Part shown: positions 8,119 to 16,599 of the stretch, in pieces | How the letters are laid out: each line of letters begins with the position of its first letter | How positions within the stretch are numbered: the first letter of the stretch is position 1 | Notes under the pieces: generated by a model | The model's database searches: none | The model's input: only the letters and a program-made list of their open reading frames with translations | Told to the model about the DNA's origin: nothing | Origin: Holdemania massiliensis | GTDB taxonomy: Bacteria > Bacillota_I > Bacilli_A > Erysipelotrichales > Erysipelotrichaceae | Length of the DNA: 64,000 bases | NCBI RefSeq assembly: GCF_022440805.1 | Contig: NZ_JAKNTK010000001.1 | Location: forward strand, 682,001-746,000 | Reading direction: 5' to 3' | Program-made: the position numbers and the translations under genes

Positions 8119-9342
8119 ATGCGATGGGATCAACTGGCAGAGAAAAAGTGGATCATCGGCGTTTCCGGCGGACCGGATTCGATGGCTTTGCTTGACTTAT
8201 GCCGGCGCCATCAAGTTGCGGTCGTCTGCGCCCACGTGAATTATCATCATCGTCCGACAGCCGATCGGGATCAGCTGCTTGTAGAAGACTATTGTCATAC
8301 TCATGCGATTCCCATTTCCAGTCGGTCCCCCATCCAGGAAGCCAGCGGAAATTTTCAGGCTTGGGCACGGGACGTTCGGTACGCTTTCTTTGCCGAGCTG
8401 GCAAAAGCGGAAGGAGCGGCCGGAGTGTTGATCGCCCATCATCTGGATGATTTTCTGGAAACAGCTCTTTTGCAGCAGGAATCAGGCCGTCAGAGTGAAG
8501 TGCTGGGCATCCGCGAGGAAGGCCGGGTCATGGGCGTTCAGGTGGTGCGTCCCTTATTAAATAGAACAAAGCAGCAGCTGCAGGACTATTGCGATCGGCA
8601 CCACATCCCCTATGGTATTGACGAATCCAACCTCAGTGACGATTACCGCCGCAATCAGCTGCGTCATCATCAGCTGGCTGAACTGAGTGAAGACCAGAAA
8701 CGTTCAGCGGTTCAAAAATTGAAGCGCCGCAACCGTAATCGTCAGAAAAGAAGGGATGCTGTCAAAGCTAAGCTGAATCCTGCGAATCAGATCATTTCCC
8801 AGGAAATATTCCTGACGCTGAATGAAACAGAGCAGCGGATCTTCCTGCGTATGTGGATGCAGGAACAGGGGGCATCCGTCCCGTCGGAAGCTTTTCTGAT
8901 CGAACTGATCAAAGCGCTGAGACAGAAACAAGGTAATTTTAATCTGACTTTCAGTAAAGACCGCCGATTTCAGCTTGCTTACGGATTCTTTTCACTTGAC
9001 TTCACAGAAGAGGTATCTTATTGTTATGTTCTGGATAAAATAGAATTGTTCGCGACGCCGTATTTTAAGGTTGCGATGCAGGGAGAAACTACGGAAGCTG
9101 TGACCCTGACAGAGGAAGACTTTCCGATCACGATCCGCAGTCCGCAGCCGCAGGATGCAATTCAGCTGCGCTTCGGCACAAAGCGTCTAAACCGATGGTT
9201 TATTGACCGAAAGATTCCGCCGGATCAGCGCCGCAGCTGGCCCGTCGTTGTCAACCGCGGCGGAGAAATTGTTCTGGTCCCGAAAATAGGCTGTAATGTC
9301 GCACATTACTCTAACAATCCAACTTGTTTTGTGATAAAATAG
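8119..9342 (+). CDS. tilS: tRNA(Ile)-lysidine synthase
   Basis: TilS uses ATP to join lysine to the wobble cytidine of the CAU-anticodon isoleucine tRNA, so that it reads AUA; the enzyme is essential in most bacteria. The N-type PP-loop 'GVSGGPDSM' sits at residues 14-22, followed by 'HVNYHHRPTADRDQ' and 'IAHHLDDFLET', as expected. The C-terminal part (about 330-407) matches the TilS C-terminal tRNA-binding domain, with 'KRLNRWFIDRKIP' and 'GGEIVLVPKIG'. Length 407 is normal. AAAGGAGG precedes the ATG. It sits between spoIIE and hpt as in Bacillus. Confidence 0.95.
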   Translation: MRWDQLAEKKWIIGVSGGPDSMALLDLCRRHQVAVVCAHVNYHHRPTADRDQLLVEDYCHTHAIPISSRSPIQEASGNFQAWARDVRYAFFAELAKAEGAAGVLIAHHLDDFLETALLQQESGRQSEVLGIREEGRVMGVQVVRPLLNRTKQQLQDYCDRHHIPYGIDESNLSDDYRRNQLRHHQLAELSEDQKRSAVQKLKRRNRNRQKRRDAVKAKLNPANQIISQEIFLTLNETEQRIFLRMWMQEQGASVPSEAFLIELIKALRQKQGNFNLTFSKDRRFQLAYGFFSLDFTEEVSYCYVLDKIELFATPYFKVAMQGETTEAVTLTEEDFPITIRSPQPQDAIQLRFGTKRLNRWFIDRKIPPDQRRSWPVVVNRGGEIVLVPKIGCNVAHYSNNPTCFVIK

Positions 9343-9363
9343 TAATATTCTGGAGGTTTGGCT

Positions 9364-9903
9364 ATGCATCCATGTTTAGAAAAAATTTTACTCAATGAAG
9401 ACGAAATTGTCGCCCGCTGCAAAGAGCTGGGACAACAACTTACCGAAGAGTACAAACACAATGAACAACCCCCGCTGCTGGTCGCGTTGTTAAAGGGATC
9501 TGTTCCTTTTTTGGCAGAATTGATCAAGCATATCGATCTGGACATTCAATTTGATTTTATGGATGTTTCCAGCTATGAAGGCACGGAATCTATTGGCGAT
9601 ATTAAGATTATCAAGGACTTAGACTGCTCGGTTAAAAACCTGGACATTCTGTTGGTCGAGGATATTGTGGATACCGGCAGAACGCTGAAAACGGTCAAGA
9701 CCATGCTGAAAAACAAAGGCGCAAAAACCGTGCGTGTCGTCACGCTGCTGGATAAACCGGACCGTCGGGTTGTCGATATTGAAGCAGATTATACCGGCTT
9801 TGAAATTCCCAATGAATTCGTAGTCGGATTTGGACTGGACTTCAATCAGAAGTACCGCAATTTCCCATTTGTCGGAGTTTTGAAAGAAGAATGCTACAAG
9901 TAA
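9364..9903 (+). CDS. hpt: Hypoxanthine phosphoribosyltransferase
   Basis: A 179-residue purine salvage enzyme that makes IMP (or GMP) from hypoxanthine (or guanine) and PRPP. The PRPP-binding motif 'LLVEDIVDTGRTL' is complete, with 'LLKGSVPFLAEL' before it and 'VVGFGLDFNQKYRNFPFVGVL' at the end, the usual active-site loop and C-terminus. ATG 9364 is used rather than the TTG at 9358 because TGGAGG at 9351-9356 is correctly spaced only for the ATG. A GATAAAAT box at the end of tilS may supply an extra promoter. It lies 21 bases before ftsH, as in B. subtilis. Confidence 0.95.
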   Translation: MHPCLEKILLNEDEIVARCKELGQQLTEEYKHNEQPPLLVALLKGSVPFLAELIKHIDLDIQFDFMDVSSYEGTESIGDIKIIKDLDCSVKNLDILLVEDIVDTGRTLKTVKTMLKNKGAKTVRVVTLLDKPDRRVVDIEADYTGFEIPNEFVVGFGLDFNQKYRNFPFVGVLKEECYK

Positions 9904-9924
9904 CGCTAGCGAAGGAGTGATACA

Positions 9925-11847
9925 ATGCGTAATAATCGTTGGATCAATTTTGTTCCGTATCTGATTGTGATCCTGGCGCTGTTCAGCTTAATGAACATGA
10001 ATACCGGGACTGCGACACAGAACCTGACCTACAACGAGTTTCAAAAATTAGTGGAAGAACAGAAAGTCACCGAAAGTGCTTTAACCGTCGGTGACAATGT
10101 CATTAAGATCAAAGGTGTTTTCGAGCAGGATGGCAAGAAGGTGGGTTTTACCGCTTCCGTGCCGCGTTCGGAAACTGAAGTTGACGCGCTGATGAGCGCC
10201 TTGAAAGCGGCCGATGTCAAGGTCAGCGACATGAATGAATCCAATTTGTTCTTGGATACGATCATGTCTTTGATTCCGTTTGTGATTTTCGGCGCGATGG
10301 CGTTCTTCTTAATCTCCAAGATGAACGGCGGCGGCAACAACAAGGCGTTTGAATTCTCCAAATCCCGGGCCCGGCTGGAAGGCAACATCAAAGTCCGCTT
10401 TGAGGATGTCGCCGGCTGTGACGAGGAAAAACAGGAAATGGCCGAAATTATCGACTACCTGAAATCACCGAAAAAATTCGCCAAGATGGGCGCCCGGATT
10501 CCGAAGGGCATCCTGATGGTCGGCTCACCGGGTACCGGTAAAACTTTGCTGGCGAAAGCGGTGGCTGGGGAAGCGGATGTTCCGTTCTATTCGATTTCCG
10601 GTTCAGATTTCGTTGAAATGTTTGTCGGCGTCGGCGCCAGCCGTGTCCGAGATATGTTTAAGAAAGCGCAGCAGACAGCGCCGTGCATGATCTTTATCGA
10701 TGAAATCGATGCGGTTGGCCGGCAGCGTGGTGCCGGCTTAGGCGGCGGTCATGATGAACGGGAACAGACCTTAAACCAGCTGTTGGTTGAAATGGATGGA
10801 ATTACGGACAACGCCGGAATTGTTGTTATTGCGGCGACTAACCGTCCTGATGTTCTGGATCCGGCTTTGCTGCGTCCAGGCCGGTTTGACCGACAGATCA
10901 CCGTATCTCTGCCGGATCGCAGAGGAAGAAAAGCGATTTTGGAAGTCCATGCCCGCAATAAGAAGCTGGCGCCGGAAATTGATCTGGATGCGTTAGCCAA
11001 GCGGACGCCGGGATTTTCCGGGGCAGATCTGGAAAATGTGCTGAACGAAGCGGCCATTTTGGCTGTGCGTGAAAACAGTGATCTGATCCATATGCACAAT
11101 CTGGATGAAGCGATTGACCGCGTTATGATGGGACCGGCGAAGAAATCCAGAAAGTACGATGAAAAATCCAAGAAGTTAGTAGCTTACCATGAGTCCGGCC
11201 ATGCGATTGTCGGCCTGAATCTGGAAAACTCCAATATTGTTCAGAAAGTGACGATTATTCCGCGTGGCACAGCCGGGGGTTATAACCTGATGACGCCGAA
11301 GGAAGAAAAGATCATGAATACTAAGAACGACCTGATGTCGGCAATTACCGGCTACATGGGCGGTCGGGTTGCTGAAGAAGTCTTCTTTGATGATATTACC
11401 ACTGGGGCGGTCAATGATATCGAACAGGCGACCAAACTGGCGCGGGATATGGTTACGCTGTATGGAATGAGTGATCTCGGTCCGGTGCAGTATGACCATG
11501 GTCAGCAGAATGTCTTCCTGGGCCGGGATTACAACTCGGCAAGCAATGTGTCCGGACAGGTTGCCTTTGAGATCGATCAGGAAATTCGGAAGATCATCGA
11601 CCAGTGCCATGATGAAGCCAAGAAAATTATCCTGGAACATAAAGAAGAATTGATCAAAATTGCGGAGGCTCTGATTGAAAACGAAACGCTGACCGCAGAA
11701 CAGATCGATAAGATTATTAAAGGGGAACCTTTCCTGGATTTGCCAGCAGCCCCTGAAGTGAAATCGGAATCGGAAGAAACGGTTGAAACCGAAACGATCG
11801 TAACAGAGATCACTGAGAATTCTCAAACAGAAACAGAAGCTGAATAA
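9925..11847 (+). CDS. ftsH: ATP-dependent zinc metalloprotease FtsH
   Basis: A membrane-anchored AAA+ protease that degrades membrane and short-lived cytosolic proteins. Two transmembrane segments (about 9-25 and 111-131) flank a short external domain. The AAA module has Walker A 'GSPGTGKT' (200-207), Walker B 'CMIFIDEIDAVGRQRG' (254-269) and the second region of homology 'ATNRPDVLDPALLRPGRFD'. The zinc protease site HESGH is at 422-426. Length 640 is typical. The last 40 residues are an acidic, threonine-rich tail with no clear fold. The ribosome site is GAAGGAGTG. It ends the tilS-hpt-ftsH group and is followed by a terminator. Confidence 0.97.
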   Translation: MRNNRWINFVPYLIVILALFSLMNMNTGTATQNLTYNEFQKLVEEQKVTESALTVGDNVIKIKGVFEQDGKKVGFTASVPRSETEVDALMSALKAADVKVSDMNESNLFLDTIMSLIPFVIFGAMAFFLISKMNGGGNNKAFEFSKSRARLEGNIKVRFEDVAGCDEEKQEMAEIIDYLKSPKKFAKMGARIPKGILMVGSPGTGKTLLAKAVAGEADVPFYSISGSDFVEMFVGVGASRVRDMFKKAQQTAPCMIFIDEIDAVGRQRGAGLGGGHDEREQTLNQLLVEMDGITDNAGIVVIAATNRPDVLDPALLRPGRFDRQITVSLPDRRGRKAILEVHARNKKLAPEIDLDALAKRTPGFSGADLENVLNEAAILAVRENSDLIHMHNLDEAIDRVMMGPAKKSRKYDEKSKKLVAYHESGHAIVGLNLENSNIVQKVTIIPRGTAGGYNLMTPKEEKIMNTKNDLMSAITGYMGGRVAEEVFFDDITTGAVNDIEQATKLARDMVTLYGMSDLGPVQYDHGQQNVFLGRDYNSASNVSGQVAFEIDQEIRKIIDQCHDEAKKIILEHKEELIKIAEALIENETLTAEQIDKIIKGEPFLDLPAAPEVKSESEETVETETIVTEITENSQTETEAE

Positions 11848-11855
11848 GCGAGCAG

Positions 11856-11884
11856 AAAGATGGTCTATTCGGCCATCTTTTTTT
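11856..11884 (+). terminator. Terminator after ftsH
   Basis: AAAGATGG (11856-11863) pairs with CCATCTTT (11873-11880) and runs into seven T. Confidence 0.88.
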
Positions 11885-12085
11885 CATAGGCTTTGATTTT
11901 ATTTGCTAAAAACCCAAAAAAAAGCAATATTTTAAAATATAATTGAAATCTGCTTTTTAGTTATATGAAATATCGATTATAATAAAGAGGAACAAGAATG
12001 AAAGCAAGGGACAGCCGTAATTGATCAACCGCAGAAAAGAGATTCAATTTTTATAATAATCATAAAAAATAAGGCAGGAACAAAT

Positions 12086-12373
12086 ATGGATTACAATCAA
12101 ATATTAGCAAGACGGATTCAAGAATTGTGCGAACTCAAAAATATTTCATTGGAAGTATTAAGTCAGAAGGCAAAGATCAGCGAACGAACATTAAGGAGAC
12201 TTGTCAAAGGTCTTTATAAAAATCCCGGGATGGCGACGATTTTTCGTATTGCCTATGCGTTGGATATGACATTGGCCGAGTTTTTGGATTTTCCGGAGAT
12301 CAATGAAGTCGAATTTTCCAATTCAGGATCATCACCTACTTCACAAGCCGACGATCAAGAGCTGGAATCCTGA
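12086..12373 (+). CDS. Small XRE-family DNA-binding protein
   Basis: The 95-residue product has one Cro/C1-type helix-turn-helix domain in residues 5-68, with the recognition helix in 'KISERTLRRLVKG' and the closing 'IFRIAYALDMTLAEFL'. The last 25 residues are polar and acidic and probably disordered. It stands alone between ftsH and the Nif3 gene, with AAGGCAGGAA as ribosome site and a TATAAT at 11978-11983 about 100 bases upstream. Lone proteins of this kind occur both as host regulators and as leftovers of mobile elements; no phage or mobile genes are nearby. The target is unknown. Confidence 0.85.
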   Translation: MDYNQILARRIQELCELKNISLEVLSQKAKISERTLRRLVKGLYKNPGMATIFRIAYALDMTLAEFLDFPEINEVEFSNSGSSPTSQADDQELES

Positions 12374-12430
12374 GATTCAGGCATAGAAAATCACTGGGAA
12401 AGGGATTACAATACAGGCAGGAGGTTCGTT

Positions 12431-13276
12431 ATGAAAATAAGTGAAGTTATTCAAAAAATGAAGCAGTACCATCGCGGAACGGTCAGAGGGGAACCAATCG
12501 ACGAAGCGACAACTCGGGATCAGATTCTGTATGGAAATCCGGATCAGGAATGCACGGGGATTGTGACGACTTGTTATGCTTCGGTTGACGTGATCCGCAA
12601 GGCTCACGCCAGTGGAGCCAATCTGATCATCTCGCATGAAGCACTGTTTTGGAATCATGGTGATCATACGGACTGGCTGGAAGCTGCGCAGAACAAGACT
12701 TTCCTGGCTAAGAAGCAGCTGCTGGAGGAAACCGGCATGGTTGTCTGGCGTGATCATGATTATATCCACTCAGGAATACCGATGAACGGCGGATACGTTG
12801 ATGGGATTTTCCATGGGGTGATGGTGACTTTGGGCTGGGAAAAATATCTTAGCTGTGATCCGGCTCGGCCCATGGTTTTTGAATTGCCGGAAACACCGGT
12901 GAAGGAAATCGGCCGTCAGATTATGGAAAAGTTCCATCTGACAGGATTGAAAATGCTGGGAAATACCGAGGCAAAAGTACGGAAGGTTGCGATTGTCGGA
13001 CATATCCTGGGTGGTGACAATGATACAATTACCTGGATTGAACAGGAAGAAATAGAGCTTGTGATTGCCATGGAACTGGTTGACTTTACCGTCAGCGAAT
13101 ATATCCGTGACAGCGCGATGCTGCAAAGACCGAAAGCGATTCTGGCAGTCGGGCATTTCAATACAGAAGAACCGGGAATGGAATATATGGTCCGTTACAT
13201 CCCGGAAGCCCTGGGCACCGTAATTCCATGCCGGTATATTCAGTCCGGCGACATGTACGAATTTATGACAGTGTAG
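12431..13276 (+). CDS. Nif3-like dinuclear metal centre protein
   Basis: A 281-residue member of the Nif3 family (toroidal hexamers with two bound metal ions; proposed hydrolase or metal-related roles, not settled). The metal-binding histidines appear in 'LIISHEALFWNHGDH' and near the end in 'AVGHFNTEEPGMEYM', as the family requires. It is shorter than B. subtilis YqfO, which has an inserted domain, so it is the simple form. AGGAGG precedes the ATG and a terminator follows. A decayed fragment related to its C-terminal part is found about 8 kb away at 21283, pointing to an old duplication. Confidence 0.88.
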   Translation: MKISEVIQKMKQYHRGTVRGEPIDEATTRDQILYGNPDQECTGIVTTCYASVDVIRKAHASGANLIISHEALFWNHGDHTDWLEAAQNKTFLAKKQLLEETGMVVWRDHDYIHSGIPMNGGYVDGIFHGVMVTLGWEKYLSCDPARPMVFELPETPVKEIGRQIMEKFHLTGLKMLGNTEAKVRKVAIVGHILGGDNDTITWIEQEEIELVIAMELVDFTVSEYIRDSAMLQRPKAILAVGHFNTEEPGMEYMVRYIPEALGTVIPCRYIQSGDMYEFMTV

Positions 13277-13335
13277 TCTGTCCCAGATGTTGACGAGAGT
13301 CAGATCGATTTAAAATCTTGTTGATTTCAAAATGA

Positions 13336-13368
13336 AGTCAGCTGCCGATTGAGCAGCTGGCTTTTTTT
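13336..13368 (+). terminator. Terminator after the Nif3 gene
   Basis: AGTCAGCTGC (13336-13345) pairs with GCAGCTGGCT (13353-13362; one T-G wobble) and leads into seven T. Confidence 0.88.
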
Positions 13369-13482
13369 GTCGATCAAGATCTGGCGGGCTGAACAGGAAC
13401 ACCTTGAATAAACAAGCGTTCCTGCTCCGCAGAGAATTCTCCGGAAATAAAAAATTTAAAAATATAGGAATATTAATGAATG

Positions 13483-13715
13483 ATTATACATATACAATGC
13501 TGACGGAAAGGGAAAAAGATGTATGAGATAGTGGGATAATATCAGCGTAAATCAGAAAAAAATCAGGGATTAATGGTTACAAAGGCATGTGTGTCAAGGA
13601 AATCTGAAGAGACGAATTGGAAAAATATACAAAAATCTACAAATTATCCTTGACGTAAGCGTATTCATAGAATATATTATGTATATACAAGAAATGAAAT
13701 TATGATTATACAGGA
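13483..13715. repeat. Three related 16-base sites, candidate GntR operators
   Basis: The sites are ATTATACATATACAAT (13483-13498), ATTATGTATATACAAG (13676-13691) and ATTATGATTATACAGG (13700-13715). The second differs from each of the others at three of 16 positions. The core TTATGTATATACAA is close to palindromic, as GntR/UTRA operators usually are. Two copies lie at or just after the -10 box and one about 165 bases upstream of the promoter, a spacing that would allow a repression loop. Binding is inference. Confidence 0.5.
13650..13678 (+). promoter_or_regulatory. Sigma-A type promoter of sugar operon 1
   Basis: TTGACG (13650-13655) and TATATT (13673-13678) are separated by 17 bases, and the strong AGGAGG site of the first gene follows about 30 bases later. 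One of the three candidate operator copies (13676-13691) overlaps the -10 box, which would suit repression by the GntR protein coded in the operon. Confidence 0.75.
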
Positions 13716-13723
13716 GGAAAAAT

Positions 13724-14824
13724 ATGGAAAAACCAACGATGGTTGGATACATTTTAGATCAGGGGCGGGCCTTGCGCCAATCCTTTGCCCAGCGGGCATG
13801 CTTTGTCAATCCGATGGTGGAGTTGTTTCAGCAGCACGACATTCGGAAAATTTATTTCTTAGGTTCCGGAACAAGCTATCATGCCTCGCTGAGCTTTAAA
13901 AACTGGTTTGAGCAATTTCTTCCTGTTGAAGCTGAAGTGGTCATCCCTACCGTTTTTACCCATTATACGCAGATCAACAACAATCAAATATACATGCCGG
14001 AACAGATTTTGGTGGTTGGCATCAGCCAGTCGGGAACCAGTGTTTCCACTGTCGAAGCAATGCGCAAAGCGAAAAGCGAGGGTTATCTGACAGTCGCGCT
14101 GACCGAAGCTCTAAGCAGCTTGATCACTCGTGAAGTCGATGTCGTCGTACCCTTGACCTGCGGCAAGGAAGAAATTCCAATTGAAACCCGCGGCTACATC
14201 ATCACGCTGCTGACCGGTTATCTGTGGGCGGTGGAAATTGCCGGAGCCCTGGGCCGATTGAATCCAATCCAGTTACAACAAAAGCTCGATGATGCTCAGA
14301 CGATGCTTGCGCATTTTGATGAACTGACGGCGGAAGTCCAGCAGTGGATCGACCGCAATCAGCCGGAGCTGTTGAACATGGAAAGAGGCCATATCGCAGC
14401 GTATGGAACGCATTATCCAACCGCGCTGGAAGGCGTGCTGAAAATGTATGAAACCTTCCACAAACCGTTAAGCGCCTACGAACTGGAGGAACTGATCCAC
14501 GGTCCGCAGATGGCGTTTGATGAGAAGACCTATTTGTATTTTATTGCCAGCAATGAATTTGAACGCAGCCGGATCCCGCTGTTTCTCGATTGGATCAAGG
14601 AAAATGAAGTGACCGAACACGTCTTTGTTTTCTATCATGACCAACAGACCACAAACCCTAAAGATCTGCATTTCCACAGTCCGATCGCGCATGATTTAAG
14701 TCCGCTGGCCTTCGTTGTTCCCTTCCAGCTGATGGCGGCCCGCAACTGCGAGGCGATCGGCTACGATACCAGCGTCTACCCGCCGAAGCGCCGGGCGTTC
14801 GCGCATAAGAAAACGGAGGAATAA
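13724..14824 (+). CDS. SIS-domain sugar-phosphate isomerase/deglycase (operon 1, first copy)
   Basis: A 366-residue protein with two SIS domains, like the isomerase half of GlmS and the deglycases FrlB, GfrE and GfrF that split amino-acid/sugar-6-phosphate adducts. The first domain has the phosphate loop 'FLGSGTSYHASLSF' and 'VVGISQSGTSVSTVEAM'; the second has 'YELEELIHGPQMAF', which matches the GlmS-type Glu/His active site. There is no glutaminase domain, so it does not make glucosamine-6-phosphate from glutamine. It is the first gene of a mannose-family PTS operon, 2 bases before EIIA. The natural substrate (fructoselysine, glucoselysine or another sugar-amine phosphate) cannot be read from sequence. 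Confidence 0.88.
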   Translation: MEKPTMVGYILDQGRALRQSFAQRACFVNPMVELFQQHDIRKIYFLGSGTSYHASLSFKNWFEQFLPVEAEVVIPTVFTHYTQINNNQIYMPEQILVVGISQSGTSVSTVEAMRKAKSEGYLTVALTEALSSLITREVDVVVPLTCGKEEIPIETRGYIITLLTGYLWAVEIAGALGRLNPIQLQQKLDDAQTMLAHFDELTAEVQQWIDRNQPELLNMERGHIAAYGTHYPTALEGVLKMYETFHKPLSAYELEELIHGPQMAFDEKTYLYFIASNEFERSRIPLFLDWIKENEVTEHVFVFYHDQQTTNPKDLHFHSPIAHDLSPLAFVVPFQLMAARNCEAIGYDTSVYPPKRRAFAHKKTEE

Positions 14825-14826
14825 CG

Positions 14827-15246
14827 ATGAATCAATTTCTCATTGCAACCCATTCCACCCTGGCTGAAGGGTTAGTTCATGCGATTCACTTCTTCAACAG
14901 TGAAGCAACCAACGTCCATTATCTCAACGCCTATGTTGAGGACAATGAATTTGAGAAAGCACTGCGCGCCAAGCTGGATGAAATTCCTGACGGCAACCTT
15001 GTTGTTCTGACCGATCTGGCCGGAGGCAGCGTCAATCAGATCGCTGCCCGACTGATGCAGGAAAAACCGTTTATTCTGGTCACCGGCATCAACTTCCCGC
15101 TGGTTCTGGAGATGATCTATCAAAGTGAGGACATCACGGCCGATTTGGCAGCGGAGATCGTCGAACGGGCAAAGACCGAAATGCTGTGCATGAACACGTT
15201 GAGCTCAGAAACCAGTGAGGAAGCCGACGAAGACGACGAGCTGTAA
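14827..15246 (+). CDS. PTS EIIA, mannose/sorbose family (operon 1)
   Basis: A 139-residue cytosolic phosphocarrier of the mannose-type PTS. The phosphoryl-accepting histidine is H9 in 'LIATHSTLAEG', and the family motif 'LTDLAGGSVNQIAARL' follows near residue 60. It takes phosphate from HPr and gives it to EIIB. The gene follows the SIS gene by 2 bases and is probably translated together with it. The acidic C-terminal tail 'EEADEDDEL' is longer than in most EIIA of this family. Confidence 0.92.
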   Translation: MNQFLIATHSTLAEGLVHAIHFFNSEATNVHYLNAYVEDNEFEKALRAKLDEIPDGNLVVLTDLAGGSVNQIAARLMQEKPFILVTGINFPLVLEMIYQSEDITADLAAEIVERAKTEMLCMNTLSSETSEEADEDDEL

Positions 15247-15261
15247 ATTCCAAAGTGAGGT

Positions 15262-15287
15262 AATGACCTGAACTGAATCAGGCGTTA
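15262..15287 (+). other. Intercistronic hairpin between EIIA and EIIB
   Basis: CCTGA (15267-15271) pairs with TCAGG (15278-15282) and the stem extends imperfectly to TAA/TTA. There is no T run, so it is more likely an mRNA stability or processing element than a terminator. Confidence 0.35.
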
Positions 15288-15307
15288 TAGAAGGAAAGGA
15301 GGATTTT

Positions 15308-15805
15308 ATGATTATTTTAGTCAGAGCGGATGACCGGCTAATTCACGGCATGGTGGCTGTGTCCTGGACTTCCGCAATTAAACCGGAAACGATTCTGGTA
15401 GCCAATGATGAGGCGGCAGGGGACAGCTTTAAAGCCGCTACGATGAAGCTGGCCAAACCAGCCGGCGTCAAACTGATCATCAAGACAAAAGACGATTCCA
15501 TCAAGGCTCTGAACAATCCGATCAACGACCGAAAGAAAATATTTCTGGTTACGGAAACGGTGGAAGATGCCTGCTATATCTGGGAACGCGTCAAGGGGAT
15601 CGCCAAGCTCAACATCGGCACGGCCGGCGTCAATAAAAAGCCGGGCGAAGAATACATCCCAACGCTGCCGCAGGTCTTCATGACGCAGAAAGAATTTGCC
15701 TGCGCCAAGAAGATGGCGGATGCCGGTGTAGAAGTATTCGCGCAGATCACACCGTCCCAGGACCGCATGAACTTCAAAGAAATCGAAAAAATATTTGCCA
15801 AATAG
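15308..15805 (+). CDS. PTS EIIB, mannose/sorbose family (operon 1)
   Basis: A 165-residue EIIB of the mannose family, which passes phosphate to the sugar as it is brought in through EIIC/EIID. The active histidine is H13 in 'ADDRLIHGMVAVSW', followed by the family pattern 'VANDEAAGDSFKAATMKLAKP'. The length is normal. GGAAAGGAGG precedes the ATG. Confidence 0.93.
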   Translation: MIILVRADDRLIHGMVAVSWTSAIKPETILVANDEAAGDSFKAATMKLAKPAGVKLIIKTKDDSIKALNNPINDRKKIFLVTETVEDACYIWERVKGIAKLNIGTAGVNKKPGEEYIPTLPQVFMTQKEFACAKKMADAGVEVFAQITPSQDRMNFKEIEKIFAK

Positions 15806-15830
15806 AAAATTATAAGGAGGGCAAAAACTT

Positions 15831-16598
15831 ATGCTTCAGGGATTCTTAGTCGCGCTTGTCGCAACCTTGATCTACATGGAAAGCCGCATCGGCGGTCAGC
15901 ACATGCTGGATCGACCAATTCTCATCGGCCCGATCGTCGGTTTGATCATGGGTGACTTCACAATGGGCTTAATCATCGGCGGCAATCTGGAATTAGTCTG
16001 GATGGGCTTAGTCGGAATCGGAACCTCAACACCGCCGGATGTCGTTGTCGGCAGTGCCTTAGCGACAGCGTTAGCCATCAAAACCGGGGCTTCCTACGAA
16101 ACTACATTAGCGTTGGCAATCCCGATCGCTTTACTGGCGCAGGTCGGCTCGATCGGCGTCTGCATTCTGAACACGACCTTCGCTCACCGCGCGGATAAAT
16201 GTGCGGATAAGGGGGACTGGAAAGGCGTTGAAATGTCCAACTGGATGGGCAGCGCGCTGTATTTCGTCTTCAAATTCAGCATGATTTTCCTGGGCTTCAT
16301 CATCGGCGGCGACGTCATTACGGCGATTGTCAACAACATTCCGCCAGTCATTCAGTCCGGTTTGGCGCAGTCCGGCAACCTGCTTCCGGCTTTAGGTATC
16401 GCGATGCTGATCCAGCTGACCTTTGACAAGAAATTCGCAGCCTTCTTATTCTTAGGCTTTGCGTTAGTGGCCTTCTTCAATGTCAGCACGATTGCGGCCG
16501 CCGTAATCGGCGTAATCTGTGCCTATGTTTACTATCAGTTCGCTCCAAGCGGCAAAAGCGGCGCTGTGAGCGGCAGTGATGAAAGTGAGGAACTGTAA
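15831..16598 (+). CDS. PTS EIIC, mannose/sorbose family (operon 1)
   Basis: A 255-residue membrane protein that forms the sugar channel with EIID. The family start 'ALVATLIYMESRIGGQHMLDRP' and the motifs 'GPIVGLIMGDFTMGLIIGGNLELVWMG' (spread over about residues 26-60) are clear, with 'LLPALGIAMLIQLTFDKKFA' later. A strong AAGGAGGG site precedes the ATG. The stop is 1 base before the EIID start. Confidence 0.93.
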   Translation: MLQGFLVALVATLIYMESRIGGQHMLDRPILIGPIVGLIMGDFTMGLIIGGNLELVWMGLVGIGTSTPPDVVVGSALATALAIKTGASYETTLALAIPIALLAQVGSIGVCILNTTFAHRADKCADKGDWKGVEMSNWMGSALYFVFKFSMIFLGFIIGGDVITAIVNNIPPVIQSGLAQSGNLLPALGIAMLIQLTFDKKFAAFLFLGFALVAFFNVSTIAAAVIGVICAYVYYQFAPSGKSGAVSGSDESEEL

Positions 16599-16599
16599 G

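Larger units (their letters stand above)
13277..13723. other. Intergenic control region before sugar operon 1
   Basis: This 447-base gap holds the terminator of the Nif3 gene at its left end, then an AT-rich stretch with no open reading frame of note. It contains the operon promoter (13650-13678) and three similar 16-base sites (13483, 13676, 13700) that are candidate operators. Confidence 0.7.
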
